64,000 nt of DNA. It comes from Tieghemostelium lacteum (Eukaryota; Evosea; Eumycetozoa; Dictyosteliales; Raperosteliaceae). The DNA lies in the NCBI GenBank assembly GCA_001606155.1, contig LODT01000023.1, positions 162,901-226,900 on the forward strand. Direction: 5' to 3'. This document shows, one piece after another, positions 63,855-64,000 of this stretch; the stretch's first letter is position 1, and every line of letters begins with the position of its first letter. The notes under the pieces were generated by a model that did no database searches, was not told the DNA's origin, and saw only the letters and a program-made list of their open reading frames with translations. Both the position numbers and the translations under genes were made by a program.

Positions 63855-64000
63855 AATAAAAATATAAAATATTAAACTATAAATGACAATTTTATTATTT
63901 GTTAAAAATTTATTTTATGATTTTTAAAAATATGTAATATTAAATCATAAATGACAATTTTATTATTTGTTAAAAATTTATTTTATGACTTTTTAAAAAT
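63855..64000. repeat. 68-bp tandem repeat running off the right edge
   Basis: The unit with AAATGACAATTTTATTATTT followed by GTTAAAAATTTATTTTATGA occurs at 63881 and again at 63949, with only a few changes between copies (period 68 bp). It continues to the window end, so copy number is unknown. Noncoding. Confidence 0.7.

Overview
The window is a block of a dictyostelid (social amoeba) nuclear genome. The evidence is extreme AT richness, short AT-only introns (about 45 to 125 bp, GT...AG), poly-Asn, poly-Gln and poly-Ser tracts in coding sequence, T-runs before start codons, and dictyostelid-type families such as an HssA/B-like small protein, phospholipase B-like protein, IPT/TIG surface protein and half-size ABCA transporter. 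I cannot name the species. Coordinates of spliced genes run from first to last coding base; exon boundaries are given in each entry.

Layout. 1-8.6 kb: a low-complexity protein running off the left edge, DGAT2, RMC1 (Mic1), and a tandem pair of two-pass membrane proteins with Asp/Gly-rich loops. 8.6-9.2 kb: a noncoding stretch with a 249-bp inverted-repeat element. 9.2-22.3 kb is densely packed: a TBC RabGAP, an unknown Trp-repeat protein, a twin CX9C protein, a PhnD-like protein, a DUF1294 membrane protein, RPF1, a GNAT acetyltransferase, ribosomal P0, ACMSD-like decarboxylase and a B12-dependent (class II) ribonucleotide reductase. 22.3-24 kb holds three gene remnants. 24-27.4 kb is VPS18. 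27.4-30.6 kb is another decayed stretch with tRNA-like pieces, a frameshifted gene, and an Uma2-nuclease-like gene broken by one stop. 31-44 kb: cystathionine gamma-lyase, COG7, TVP23, a tail-anchored coiled-coil protein, phytochelatin synthase, a secreted or GPI-type protein, an HssA/B-like gene, and RIT1. 44-53 kb: a broken Tlde1-like gene, a lectin/IPT surface protein, an RCC1 fragment, an RRM protein, phospholipase B-like protein, and an intact Tlde1-like gene. 53-60 kb: PEX4 E2, a DHHC acyltransferase, a DUF1748 protein with a 5-bp first coding exon, mitochondrial glutamate dehydrogenase and an ABCA half transporter. 60.2-64 kb is a graveyard of pseudogenes and repeats with at least one retroelement-like ORF.

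Functional themes. Many genes serve endolysosomal and Golgi traffic (RMC1, TBC RabGAP, VPS18, COG7, TVP23, DHHC, PLB-like), which suits a phagocyte. Several look bacterial in origin or affinity: the Tlde1-like L,D-transpeptidase pair, the PhnD-like binding-protein fold, the Uma2-like gene and the class II reductase. The Tlde1-like pair, one intact and one newly broken, is the best candidate here for an under-described antibacterial or peptidoglycan-processing function in a bacterivore. A second curiosity is a set of tRNA-like halves in permuted order at 27.8-28.0 kb.
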